From contig MHBL01000366.1 of the NCBI GenBank assembly GCA_001803235.1, positions 1-64,000 on the forward strand: a stretch of DNA of 64,000 nucleotides, written 5' to 3'. The notes beneath the pieces are model-generated. The model was given only the letters and a program-made list of their open reading frames with translations. It searched no databases and was not told the DNA's origin. This DNA comes from Lentisphaerae bacterium RIFOXYA12_64_32 (GTDB lineage: Bacteria; Verrucomicrobiota; Lentisphaeria; Oligosphaerales; YB12-FULL-65-16). Each line of letters starts with the position of its first letter. Position 1 is the stretch's first letter. Below, in pieces: positions 38,701-46,850 of the stretch. Position numbers and translations under genes: made by a program.

Positions 38701-39097
38701 GGTCGAGCCGGTTAACCTGTCCAAACTGCCGGCTTGGGAGTGTGTCACCGCTCTGCTGGCACGCAGCGACTGGCAGGCGCGGCTGACGGGCGCGCGGTGG
38801 CTGGCGCGGTGCTCGACATCAGATGAGGCGCTGGACCTGCTGGTGAAACTGGCCGAGACGGACCCGACGCCGGTGGTGCGGTACACGGCCGGCGTCAGCC
38901 TGGTCAGACTCGGCACGCCGACCGCGCTGGGCGCGGCGCTACGGATTGCGGGCGCGGCGGAGCTGCCGCACCTGCGCCGCGAGATCCTCAAGGCGGTCGG
39001 ACGGCTCTCGCACACGCCAGCCGGCGCAACCCTGCTCGCGGCCACGTTCGGCGACCTGCGCATCACCGGGAACGTGTTCGGCGAACCGGGCAAGTGA
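35747..39097 (+). CDS. GH95-like (alpha-fucosidase/galactosidase superfamily) protein with C-terminal HEAT-like repeats
   Basis: WGEGLPLGNGTVGATVTGV matches the GH95 N-terminal signature; helical-barrel-like centre; MSEVLVQNYSDHVRVLAMAG; C-terminus LARSDWQARLTGARWLARCSTSDEALDLLVKLAETDPTPVVRYTAGVSLVRLGTPTAL. Confidence 0.65.
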   Translation: MATEYSCRWTRYRLVTATGEARRLLKVAGPASGVKAFRLLATDHQLLGEETVPHNAGDTWHFGFWVPETCTGQSRFLLEVVAAADTGCASVELAPAAPGEADAMPLRLDQLGAALQQHLATREKLPDAADLAGFVPDMAKYLRQHRIIYQRPADHWGEGLPLGNGTVGATVTGVRGQSQTFFLDRCDLWAASPQGRPYGRVFAGRLDIAFEGGQPGAARKPQPFLQELLLHEAEVVTHDGALTSVARVSAVRDMLEVTLQWKGRGAVRIRATLSKNAIPLSDEPDQTILQVANGSWEAVFAQSYIDDAKHRVAAGPHSEPCVAVRSGAMAVLSHRLPNLEYAMAASVQGARFTWRDASAPRLAAATAEFVLAPGGSVIIRVAITSDRAVPDPAVAAGEWVTAVPETEGHEAATRGRGGAQPSPTRDEDLLPGFVVERPAAPTPPPDAHGEWWARYWRRAFVELPDKLMENLWYFGAYHQASFSRSPTAPGFFGLWHPLDHRTWQECHVADAQTALLYWAPFAINQLELLLSSHHSFAELLPCFLRYNPWEGALVPHMFAPEWAGGKATFGKKNPHKGSIAWLGLNFWWDYLYTRDHAFLAAVAYPLIAAVADYHLGDLVRGDDGRLHSLGSGAAEQNNTADDNCYDRALIGAILRAAADAADALGVEPERTARWRQTLADLFPFPADETSLLETLRNPHPYRCHPVVMFGIHPTSCIEPGSPLWQKAQATYDTVTNLFGFHYEDRHATIPGHVGGQEPNGHATSFLMHAAARLRGWPEVQRLFHALGVRTQLKRNGLRSIVDPRHDRWLTNMAISEATSGQTSGMSEVLVQNYSDHVRVLAMAGAPGTFRFAGLRAHGGFVLAGECVDGAVTQVVVHSLCGGTLRLANPWPGKMPKATPAAEIASVRLADDSEGLELTTPPGVTYRLAAGRRGRMKPPAVEKRDGPRCIVVRDWDEFEPPVVYYPEDMPFAQDAAEERVFLGMPEVEPVNLSKLPAWECVTALLARSDWQARLTGARWLARCSTSDEALDLLVKLAETDPTPVVRYTAGVSLVRLGTPTALGAALRIAGAAELPHLRREILKAVGRLSHTPAGATLLAATFGDLRITGNVFGEPGK

Positions 39098-39100
39098 GAG

Positions 39101-39200
39101 TGGGGACGCTGTCCCCACGCCCCTGCCGGGAAGGGACGCGTCCCTTCCCGGACCCATCCCGAATTGCATTCTGCGCTGGCGCAGCGCCAGCGCAGAATGC
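39101..39200. repeat. Three-hairpin element abutting stop codon, copy 2
   Basis: TGGGGACGCTGTCCCCA (39101-39117); CCGGGAAGGGACGCGTCCCTTCCCGG (39126-39151); GCATTCTGCGCTGGCGCAGCGCCAGCGCAGAATGC (39166-39200). Confidence 0.85.
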
Positions 39201-39308
39201 GGCAGGGGGGGGCGCCGGCGGACGGCTGTTCGCGACGGCGGCACGCGGCAGTGGGGCTCGGCCATGTGAAGTGCGATGGGACGATTGCAAGCATGAAAGG
39301 AGTCAGTC

Positions 39309-39902
39309 ATGAAGGCTGTGGCATTCAACGGGAGTCCGAGGAAGGGCGGGAACACGGAGTTGCTGTTGCGGGCCGTCCTGGAACCGATCGCGGCGGCGGG
39401 GATCGAGACGGAACTGGTGCAGGTCGGCGGCCGCCCCATCCGCGGCTGCACGGCGTGTCTCAAGTGCATGGATGCGAAGAACCAACGTTGCGCGATCAAG
39501 GACGACATCCTCAACGACTGCCTGGCCAAGATGGTCGAGGCTGACGCCATCATCCTGGGTTCGCCGACATACTTTGCGGGCATGACCTCGGAGTTGAAGG
39601 CGCTCATCGACCGGTCCGGGTTCGTCGCGTTCGCGAATGATCGCATGTTCTCGCGCAAGATCGGGGCCGGGGTCGTGGCGGTGCGGCGCGGCGGCGCCAC
39701 CAGCGTGCTCGACTCGATCAACCACATGTTCCTCATGTCCCGGATGATCGTGCCCGGTTCAACCTACTGGAACTTCGGGGTCGGCCTCGACAAGGGCGAG
39801 GCGGCAAACGACCAGGAAGGCATGGCAAACATGCGCGACCTGGGCGAGACCATCGCCTGGCTCATCAAAACCACCGCCGCCGGACGGCAGAGTGGTGCGT
39901 GA
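39309..39902 (+). CDS. NADPH-dependent FMN reductase / flavodoxin-like family protein
   Basis: MKAVAFNGSPRKGGNTELLL...GCTACLKCMDAKNQRCAIKDD...EADAIILGSPTYFAGMTSELKALIDR. Confidence 0.9.
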   Translation: MKAVAFNGSPRKGGNTELLLRAVLEPIAAAGIETELVQVGGRPIRGCTACLKCMDAKNQRCAIKDDILNDCLAKMVEADAIILGSPTYFAGMTSELKALIDRSGFVAFANDRMFSRKIGAGVVAVRRGGATSVLDSINHMFLMSRMIVPGSTYWNFGVGLDKGEAANDQEGMANMRDLGETIAWLIKTTAAGRQSGA

Positions 39903-39994
39903 CCCGGAAGGGGCGGTGGGCGTGGCGACGGCATGGCGTTGTTGCGGGAGGCGACTCAGGCGGGAAGACGGGACGCGGGAGCCGCGGTCTTCGT

Positions 39995-40047
39995 CTGAGT
40001 ACCGCCTTTCAGGCGGAAGCGGGCGCGAGTCTTCAGCGAGCGCACGG
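39995..40047 (+). repeat. RAYT-associated REP-like repeat, left type
   Basis: CTGAGTACCGCCTTTCAGGCGGAAGCGGGCGCGAGTCTTCAGCGAGCGCACGG. Confidence 0.9.
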
Positions 40048-40057
40048 AGAGCGACGC

Positions 40058-40663
40058 ATGGCCTACAACTGGCGCCAGATGAGCGCAGAACAGCGTGCCG
40101 ATGTGCTGCAACGCCGGCAGCTTGCCGGGCAGCCATGGCACGGCCCGCCACACGGACTGGAGAGCCATTGGTACCACCTCTCGGCGGCCTGCTACGAACA
40201 CGTGACTGTCATCGGCGCGAACCCGGAGCGCATGGCCACGTTCGAGCGTGAACTGCTGTCGGGGCTGAGTCAGGTCTGCGAGAAGGTGTCCGTCTGGTGT
40301 ATTCTGCCAAACCACTACCATGTTCTCGTTCAGTCGCGGAGCCTGCCGAGTTGCCGGTAGGCGTTGGGGCGTCTGCATGGCGCGGTCTCGCACCGGTGGA
40401 ATACCGAGGACGGCAGCAGGGGCCGGACGTGCTGGCACCGCTGCATGCCGCGTCCGGTGAAGAGCGAGCACCATCGTTGGGCGACGGTTAACTACATCCA
40501 CCATAATCCGGTACGGCATGGGTACGTGACGCAGTGGCAGGACTGGCCGTTCTCAAGTGCGGAGCAGTACCTGGCAGACGTGGGGCGTGACGAGGCGATT
40601 CGGTTGTGGCACCAGTACCCAGTCCTGGGCATGGGCGAGGGATGGGATCCGCCGGAGATGTGA
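40058..40663 (+). pseudogene. REP-associated tyrosine transposase (RAYT, IS200-like Y1) interrupted by one in-frame TAG
   Basis: MAYNWRQMSAEQRADVLQRRQLAGQPWHGPPH...WCILPNHYHVLVQ (HUH motif) TAG at 40358-40360, then in the same frame ALGRLHGAVSHRWN...YIHHNPVRHGYVTQWQDWPFSSAEQYL (C-terminal RAYT signature with candidate catalytic Tyr). Confidence 0.88.
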
Positions 40664-40693
40664 GTGGGGTGGCGCGGGCGACGGGTGTGACGT

Positions 40694-40857
40694 TGACATG
40701 GGGTTCCCGCGGTAGGCGGGGCGTCTCGCGCCCGGCTGAAGCACGGGCGCAGGCTTCCGGCTGAAGCCGGGACTCAGGCGCGAGGGCGGAGTCGGGCCTG
40801 CGTCTGAGTACCGCCCTTCAGGCGGAAGTGGGCGCGAGTCTTCAGCGAGCGCACGGG
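40694..40857 (+). repeat. RAYT-associated composite repeat, right end
   Basis: TGACATGGGGT...CGCGCCCGGCTGAAGCACGGGCGCAGGCTTCCGGCTGAAGCCGGGACTCAGGCG...CTGAGTACCGCCCTTCAGGCGGAAGTGGGCGCGAGTCTTCAGCGAGCGCACGGG. Confidence 0.88.
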
Positions 40858-40936
40858 CTCACTTCGAAACCCGCTGCGTACCGGCTATCTTACCCGCAGC
40901 AGTTCCGGACCCCGCAGACAAATGGAGGCATGTGCT

Positions 40937-43900
40937 ATGAGTCACCCGTCGAGTATGGTTCGTTGGGTTGGGGTACCCGTGCTGATACTCGCGACGGCCG
41001 CCGTGGCTGGGGACTACGTGGTGCCGCTGCTGAAACAGGCGCCGGCCATTGATGGCAACGTTGGTGCCGACGAGTGGGCGGGTGCGACGCAGTTCGACGG
41101 GTTCGTCAAACTGGGTGGCGACCTCCTGATGGAACGCCGGCGCGTGTGCGGCTGGGTCGGTGCGGACGAGACGACGATCTACGTCGCGGTCCGCAGCCAA
41201 TTGCCGGACGAGGGGCCGCTGCTCGCCGCGGTGACCGGCGACTCGCTCAAGGTGGTGCACGACGACTCGCTGGAGGTGTACATCAATCCCACACCCGACG
41301 CGCCGGACCGTGTCGACTATCAGTTCCTGACCAACTCACTCGGCAAGGGCGGGTACAACATCCACAAGACCGGCACGCCAAAGGAAGCCGAGGCCTGGCG
41401 CGGCGAGTGGAAGCAGGCACACGGCCAACACGACGGTACGTGGGATTTCGAGTGCGCCATTCCGGTGGCGAGCATGGGCCTGGTCGAGAAGGGGCGCAAG
41501 ACCACGGACGGTGCCTGGGCGGTGAACCTCACCCGCAACTGGCGTCCGGACTGGGCCTGGACGTCCGTCTCGGGCGGGTACGCGAACGCCGGGCTGCGGT
41601 TCCGGTTCACGCGCGACGCGGCGCCGGTCGTGGCCTGCAGTTCGGAGGGCGACCGCACCTTCCCGCCCGCGGCGTTGAACCTGGCCGTGAGCAATCCGTC
41701 CGCCGCGCCGCTCGACGTGAAGGCGCTGCTGCTGCTGGTCCGCAACAACATGCCCGAGTTGAAGGAGGAACAGACGCTGGCGCTGGCGGCTGGCGAGAGC
41801 AAGGCGCTGAAACTCGGCTTGGACGCGAACGACCCGACGACGCGGTTCGAACTCACGGCGCGCGTGACCTCGGCCGACGGCGCGACCGTGTACTACGAGC
41901 GGCAGACGAAGTGGGCGCGGGCCAAAGAACCCTGTCGCTGGGTGACGAACAAGACAACCGAGGCGCTGCCGATCGACTTCAAGTTCTCCTACTACCCTTC
42001 GAAAAATGCCGTACGCATCGCGGTTGACATCAACGGCTTGCCGAAGGACGCGAAGCTCGCCAAGGTCACCGCTGCCGTGCGCGAGCACTGGACGCGCAAG
42101 GACGTGAAGGTGATCGACGTCCCGGTGGCGGAGTTCAAGGACGGGCGGCAGGAGGTGCGCGCCGAACTACCGCCGCTTGACGGCGACTACGAGATCGTTG
42201 TGGCCGGTGACGGCGAGAAGGTGCCGAAGGGCGAGACGGTGAAGACGTTCGAGCGCCAGGTGTTCCCGTGGGAGAACCTGCCGACCGGCCGGAGCACGAA
42301 AGTCTACCCGCCGTTCGAACCGATCAAGGTCGACGGCAAGACGCTCTCGACCGTGCTGCGCAAGCATGAGTTGAGCGACGTCGGGCTCTGGGGCCAGGTC
42401 ACAGCGACGTCCGCCAACACGGGCGTCGCGAAGCCGATCCTGGCCGCACCGATGCGCTACACGGTGCGCGTGGCGGGCGCCGACGTGCCCGTGAAAGCCG
42501 AACCGCTCAAGACGACCTCGGCCAAGGAGCATGAGGTGATCATGGAAGGCGGGTTTGCCGCCGGGCCGCTGAAGGTGACGTTCAAGGACACGTGGGATTA
42601 CGACGGCACGGTGCGTGTCGACCTGACGCTGCAGCCGACCGGTGACGTGGCCGTGGAAGCGCTGGACCTGGAGATCCCGTTCAGTGCGGAGTCCGCACCG
42701 CTGATCCACGCGAACTCGGACCGCATCCGTGCCCCGATCGCGCAAGCCGTTCCGGCCGGCGACGGGGTCGTGTGGGACGCTTCGAAGCTGGCCTGCGACG
42801 AGTACATCCACAACTTCTGCCCGTACATCTTCCTCGGCAGCCCGGTGCGCGGTATCTGCTGGTTTGCCGAGAACGACAAGGGGTGGGGCTGGGACCCGAA
42901 GACGCCGAACGTCGAGGTGGTGCGCCAGGCCGGGCAGGTGATCCTGCGCGTGCACCTGATCAACCAGCCGACGAAGATTGTGGAACCGCGGTCGCTCAGT
43001 TTCGGACTGCTCGCCGCGCCCGTGAAACCGATGCTGAACGCGCCCGGCCAGGGCCCGAACTGGTGGCGGCACCGGTTCGTGCGCGACAAGTACTCGATCC
43101 TCGGCACGGACATCAACTGGTTCGGCAACCACAGTTGCGGCACGGTGTACCCGGTCGGGTGCAACCTGTACCTGTGGGAAATGCTGGCGCGCGGCAATCG
43201 CGAGAAGCTGGACAAGGACGCGATCGAAGCGGTCGTGCGCTACGGCCGGCACTACTTCGAGGCCGAAGGCGAGGGCGCGGTCAAGACGTGGGACGCGCAC
43301 GTCCGCCACAACCTGCAGAGCCGCTACAGCACCAAGATGATCTTCTACTACAACCGCGCCGCCTGCCAGGAACCGCCCGAGTTCGAGACGTTCAAGGACG
43401 AGTGGTGCCTCGACGACCTGCGCGCTATCGGCAAGGGCAACGGCCGCGGCGAGATCAAGATTGTGCCGACCCCGTCGTACATCGACTTCGGCCTGTACTG
43501 GTACGCGCGCTCGTTCGAGGTCGGCGGCAACCAGGGCGTGTACTGGGACAACTACTTCATCTGCCCGTCGTTCAACACCGAGATGACCGACGCGTACCGG
43601 CGCGACGACGGCTCGATCGCGCCCGCCGCCGGCATCTGGGGTCTGCGCGAACTGGTGAGGCGCACGTTCGTCATGATGAACGAACGCGGCATGCTGCCGG
43701 TCACGTTCCCGCACATGACCAGCTTCAGTCCGCTGCCGGCGCTGGCCTTCGCCACCTTCCAGTACGACTGGGAATGGAAGTACTCCGGCGGCGACGTCCA
43801 GGACCGGTTCAGCCGCGAATACATCCAGCTCGTGACGACGGGCGAACTGGTCGGCGCCTGGCCGGTGCTGCTGGGCGAGCACGGCGCGCAATCCGACGAT

Positions 43901-44341
43901 CTCTGGGTGCAGCGCACGTTCTCCGGGGTGCGAATTGTGCATGAACTCGACGGCGCCGGCGGCTGGGCCTCGCCGTGGGTCAAGGCGCAGGCGCAGCACG
44001 CCAAGGCGCTGGCCGCGCCGGTCTACGAGATGCTCGACAAGCCGGGCCTGGTCGTCTACAAGCACTGGGAGGACCGCCCAGTCCCCGTCGCGTCGGACAA
44101 TCCGGACGTGCCGGCCATCGTCTACAGCGTGCCGGGCAAGGAAGCACTGGCCGCACTGGTCAGCTACTCGCGGGAGGACGCGCCGGTGACGGTCAGCGTC
44201 GACCTGAAGGCGCTCGGGCTTGAGGCGGGCTGCGCCGTGACGGACGCCGAGACTGGCGAGAAGCTCGCGTTGGCGGACGGCAAGCTGGCGTTCACGCTCA
44301 AGAAACACGATATCCGGCTGCTGCGTTTGGCGGCGCCGTGA
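40937..44341 (+). CDS. Secreted GH123/DUF6067-like protein with N-terminal CBM9-like domain
   Basis: Start MSHPSSMVRWVGVPVL with SD GGAGG; CBM9-like APAIDGNVGADEWAGAT...ETTIYVAVRSQ...DDSLEVYINPT; RGICWFAENDKGWGWDPKTPNVEVVR...LRVHLINQPTKIVEPRSLSFGLLAAPVKPM. Confidence 0.7.
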   Translation: MSHPSSMVRWVGVPVLILATAAVAGDYVVPLLKQAPAIDGNVGADEWAGATQFDGFVKLGGDLLMERRRVCGWVGADETTIYVAVRSQLPDEGPLLAAVTGDSLKVVHDDSLEVYINPTPDAPDRVDYQFLTNSLGKGGYNIHKTGTPKEAEAWRGEWKQAHGQHDGTWDFECAIPVASMGLVEKGRKTTDGAWAVNLTRNWRPDWAWTSVSGGYANAGLRFRFTRDAAPVVACSSEGDRTFPPAALNLAVSNPSAAPLDVKALLLLVRNNMPELKEEQTLALAAGESKALKLGLDANDPTTRFELTARVTSADGATVYYERQTKWARAKEPCRWVTNKTTEALPIDFKFSYYPSKNAVRIAVDINGLPKDAKLAKVTAAVREHWTRKDVKVIDVPVAEFKDGRQEVRAELPPLDGDYEIVVAGDGEKVPKGETVKTFERQVFPWENLPTGRSTKVYPPFEPIKVDGKTLSTVLRKHELSDVGLWGQVTATSANTGVAKPILAAPMRYTVRVAGADVPVKAEPLKTTSAKEHEVIMEGGFAAGPLKVTFKDTWDYDGTVRVDLTLQPTGDVAVEALDLEIPFSAESAPLIHANSDRIRAPIAQAVPAGDGVVWDASKLACDEYIHNFCPYIFLGSPVRGICWFAENDKGWGWDPKTPNVEVVRQAGQVILRVHLINQPTKIVEPRSLSFGLLAAPVKPMLNAPGQGPNWWRHRFVRDKYSILGTDINWFGNHSCGTVYPVGCNLYLWEMLARGNREKLDKDAIEAVVRYGRHYFEAEGEGAVKTWDAHVRHNLQSRYSTKMIFYYNRAACQEPPEFETFKDEWCLDDLRAIGKGNGRGEIKIVPTPSYIDFGLYWYARSFEVGGNQGVYWDNYFICPSFNTEMTDAYRRDDGSIAPAAGIWGLRELVRRTFVMMNERGMLPVTFPHMTSFSPLPALAFATFQYDWEWKYSGGDVQDRFSREYIQLVTTGELVGAWPVLLGEHGAQSDDLWVQRTFSGVRIVHELDGAGGWASPWVKAQAQHAKALAAPVYEMLDKPGLVVYKHWEDRPVPVASDNPDVPAIVYSVPGKEALAALVSYSREDAPVTVSVDLKALGLEAGCAVTDAETGEKLALADGKLAFTLKKHDIRLLRLAAP

Positions 44342-44433
44342 GGTCGGGGCCGTGGCTCGGCCAGTCCCTTGGCCGAGGCCCTGGGGGAATGGGAGGGATG
44401 GGTGCCGAGTGTCGAGGGGGCACGTCACAGGCT

Positions 44434-44757
44434 GGTAGTACCGCCTTCAGGCGGTCCGGGTCTTTGTCTGAGTCCCGCCTTTCAGGCGGAAGCGGGCGCG
44501 AGTCTTCAGCGAGCGCGCGGGGCGGCGGCGTGGCATGTGGGAACGGCGGTGTCGGTTCGTTGTACGCGGCGGCGAGTGCGTGGCGCGTGGCGATGACATG
44601 GGGTCAGTGTGTTTGGCGACGCGGTGCGCGCCCGGCTGAAGCACGGGCGCAGGCTTCCGGCTGAAGCCGGGACTCCGGCGGGGCGACGGAATTGGGGCTG
44701 TGTCTGAGTCCCGCCCTTCAGGCGGAAGTGGGCGCGAGTCTTCAGCGAGCGTACGGG
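44434..44757 (+). mobile_element. RAYT-less deletion derivative: left REP + short spacer + right composite repeat
   Basis: 44468-44520 matches 39995-40047; 44594-44757 matches 40694-40857 without an obvious gap; only ~74 nt between them, versus ~647 nt containing the RAYT at the 40-kb locus. Confidence 0.75.
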
Positions 44758-44792
44758 GATCGCGTGGCATGGCCGAACGATGGAGGTGCGGA

Positions 44793-45638
44793 GTGCGCAC
44801 AGTGAGATTTGAGCGATTCGTCGCGCCCGCCGTGGCCCTACTCGCGGTCGCCGCGCTCGGGCCGGCCAGGGCGCAGACGCCCGCGACCGTACCCGTTGCG
44901 TACCCCGCAACCGCGTGCCTGTACATTCCGCCGTGGCTCGAAAGCCGCGTCGTGTACTACAATCCGTTCGAGGGCGCGCCGGATGCGCCGACGGTCAACA
45001 CGATCGAGGCGGAAACGATCATCGGCGGCGGGATCGCGGCGGACGGACTGGCGGGTGCGGGCTTGAAGGTCGCCGAAGCGGGGAAACGTCCGCCGCCTAT
45101 CCAGCTCAAGAGTCCGGCACTGACGCCGGACCGGCCGCTGACGCTGTCGCTCTGGTACCGGCTCGATGCGCCGATGGTCGCGGAGACGTGCCTGCACCTG
45201 GTCACGCTGCGCGGCGGGCGCGGCATGGTCGCGAACTTCATCCGCGGCAAGGGCGAGTGGTGCGCACTGAAGGAACCACGGTTCGTGTTCCAGGTCGTCT
45301 ATTACGAAGGCATCCCGGACATCAACGGCATCTGGGACGGGAACGCGTGGCTGGAGCCGAGCGTCTGGCACCACGCAGCCATGGTCTTCGCCAACGCGTC
45401 GGAGGTGGACGTCTACTGGGACGGGCAACGGCGCAGTCACCACATGATCAAGGGCCGGCGGTTTGTCGCGACCGACGGCGGCGTGGTCGAGTTCGGCCCG
45501 AACTGGCTGTTCCACCCCATGACGCTGGACGATATCATGGTGGTCGACCGTGCCCTGACCGGCGACGAAATCGCCGCCTACGTACTCGCCGTGCAACGCC
45601 TCCGCGAAGTGCACTGCCCATCCTTGTCCCCAAGATGA
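44793..45638 (+). CDS. Secreted LamG/concanavalin A-like domain protein
   Basis: GTG start with SD GGAGG; signal MRTVRFERFVAPAVALLAVAALGPARAQ; LYIPPWLESRVVYYNPFEG...LTLSLWYRL...WHHAAMVFANASEVDVYWDGQ...LDDIMVVDRALTGDEIAAY. Confidence 0.75.
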   Translation: MRTVRFERFVAPAVALLAVAALGPARAQTPATVPVAYPATACLYIPPWLESRVVYYNPFEGAPDAPTVNTIEAETIIGGGIAADGLAGAGLKVAEAGKRPPPIQLKSPALTPDRPLTLSLWYRLDAPMVAETCLHLVTLRGGRGMVANFIRGKGEWCALKEPRFVFQVVYYEGIPDINGIWDGNAWLEPSVWHHAAMVFANASEVDVYWDGQRRSHHMIKGRRFVATDGGVVEFGPNWLFHPMTLDDIMVVDRALTGDEIAAYVLAVQRLREVHCPSLSPR

Positions 45639-45863
45639 CCGCTGGAGGCTCTGCCCCCAGACCCCCGCTGGAGGATCATTGACCCTCCAGACCTCCCAGT
45701 GGCGGATCGCGAACTTGGCGATGGGCGAGACAGCTCTGACCAACTGACAAGCGTGAATCGCCCATCGCCAAGTTCGCGATCCGCATTGTGGGGTCCGGGG
45801 AGTCAGCGATTCCCCGGCGGGGGCTTGGGGGCGGAGCCTCCCAACGCTCGTCTTGGGGGCAAA
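45623..45863. repeat. ~240-bp long inverted repeat at convergent gene junction, 27-bp perfect inner arms plus imperfect outer arms with nested hairpins
   Basis: GCGGATCGCGAACTTGGCGATGGGCGA (45702-45728) / TCGCCCATCGCCAAGTTCGCGATCCGC (45758-45784), 27/27; outer arms align to 45623 and 45863. Confidence 0.92.
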
Positions 45864-45866
45864 GTG

Positions 45867-46670
45867 TCAGGTTCGCAGACCGGGGCGGATGCCGGGGGTG
45901 TCCGGCGCCACGGCGGTGAGCGGCACTTGCATGCAGGCGTTCATGGCGGGGACGACTTGTGCGAACACCGCACACATGGCCTTCACGAGCTCGAAGCCCG
46001 AGCAGGCCTTGACTTCCGCCTGCGGCATGGGGTAGTAGAGTTGGAACCCGACCCACTCGTTGCGCGGGTAATTGGCCAGCACGTCGTGGAGCTGGCGCGC
46101 GCTGTCGAAGTTCTTCGCGGAGAACACCGCGTTGGCGCTCCAGTCGCCGATCTCGGCCACGAAATCCTCCTGCTTGATCAGGCGCCAGAGTTCGCGATCG
46201 AGCACCGTCCCGCCCGCACACTGGGCCACGAGCCGGTGCCAGTCCCAGTCGTCCTGGAGCAGGCAACCGGGATAGGGTTCGGGGCCTTCGGCATAGCCGC
46301 GCTCAATCTGCAGTCCGGTCTGGAATACCTTCTCGTCCTGGTCCACGCAGATAAACAGCTTGGCACAGCCGAAGTTGACCTTGTTCGAGAGTGGTTTCGC
46401 CTCACGGTTGGCGCGCGGCACCCAGCAGATCCACTGCCAGAACACGCCGCGCCCCCAGCGGTCGGTCACAAACGATGTGCCGTAGCGCCCCTCCAGGTAA
46501 TACTTAAGAATGCGCGTGATGCGCTCGTGCGGTTCGAGATTGCCGACGCGAATGCCGTGCTCGAAATCAAGCCACTCCGGTCGGAACGCCTCGCCGGTCG
46601 GGTCCGCTTCGCGCGCCTTGCCCGCCTTGGCAAGCGGCAGCCAGTCTTTGGTGGTCGTTCGCTTCTTCAT
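45867..46670 (-). CDS. Conserved hypothetical protein
   Basis: Met at 46670 (MKKRTTTKDWLPLAKAGKAREADPTGEAFRPEWLDFEHGIRVG); composition typical of a real protein; no family recognised. Confidence 0.6.
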   Translation of the reverse strand: MKKRTTTKDWLPLAKAGKAREADPTGEAFRPEWLDFEHGIRVGNLEPHERITRILKYYLEGRYGTSFVTDRWGRGVFWQWICWVPRANREAKPLSNKVNFGCAKLFICVDQDEKVFQTGLQIERGYAEGPEPYPGCLLQDDWDWHRLVAQCAGGTVLDRELWRLIKQEDFVAEIGDWSANAVFSAKNFDSARQLHDVLANYPRNEWVGFQLYYPMPQAEVKACSGFELVKAMCAVFAQVVPAMNACMQVPLTAVAPDTPGIRPGLRT

Positions 46671-46850
46671 AGTGGAACAAATCATAGCATCACGGCGCGA
46701 CGATGGCAAAAGGTGGACGCCAGGTCTCCCGGCCTGGCGTGGTTCGGCCACTTCGCTCCATCGTGCCGGGTCAGGAGGCACGGCGCCCACCTTCAAGAGC
46801 CCGGGTGGTGCTGCACGCTTTCCGGACTACCCGCGCGTCCAGCACTTACG

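Noticed and set aside
42167-44428. 753-aa minus-strand ORF
   Set aside because: In-phase antisense to the GH123/DUF6067-like gene; RQHDVH-rich composition, no domain.
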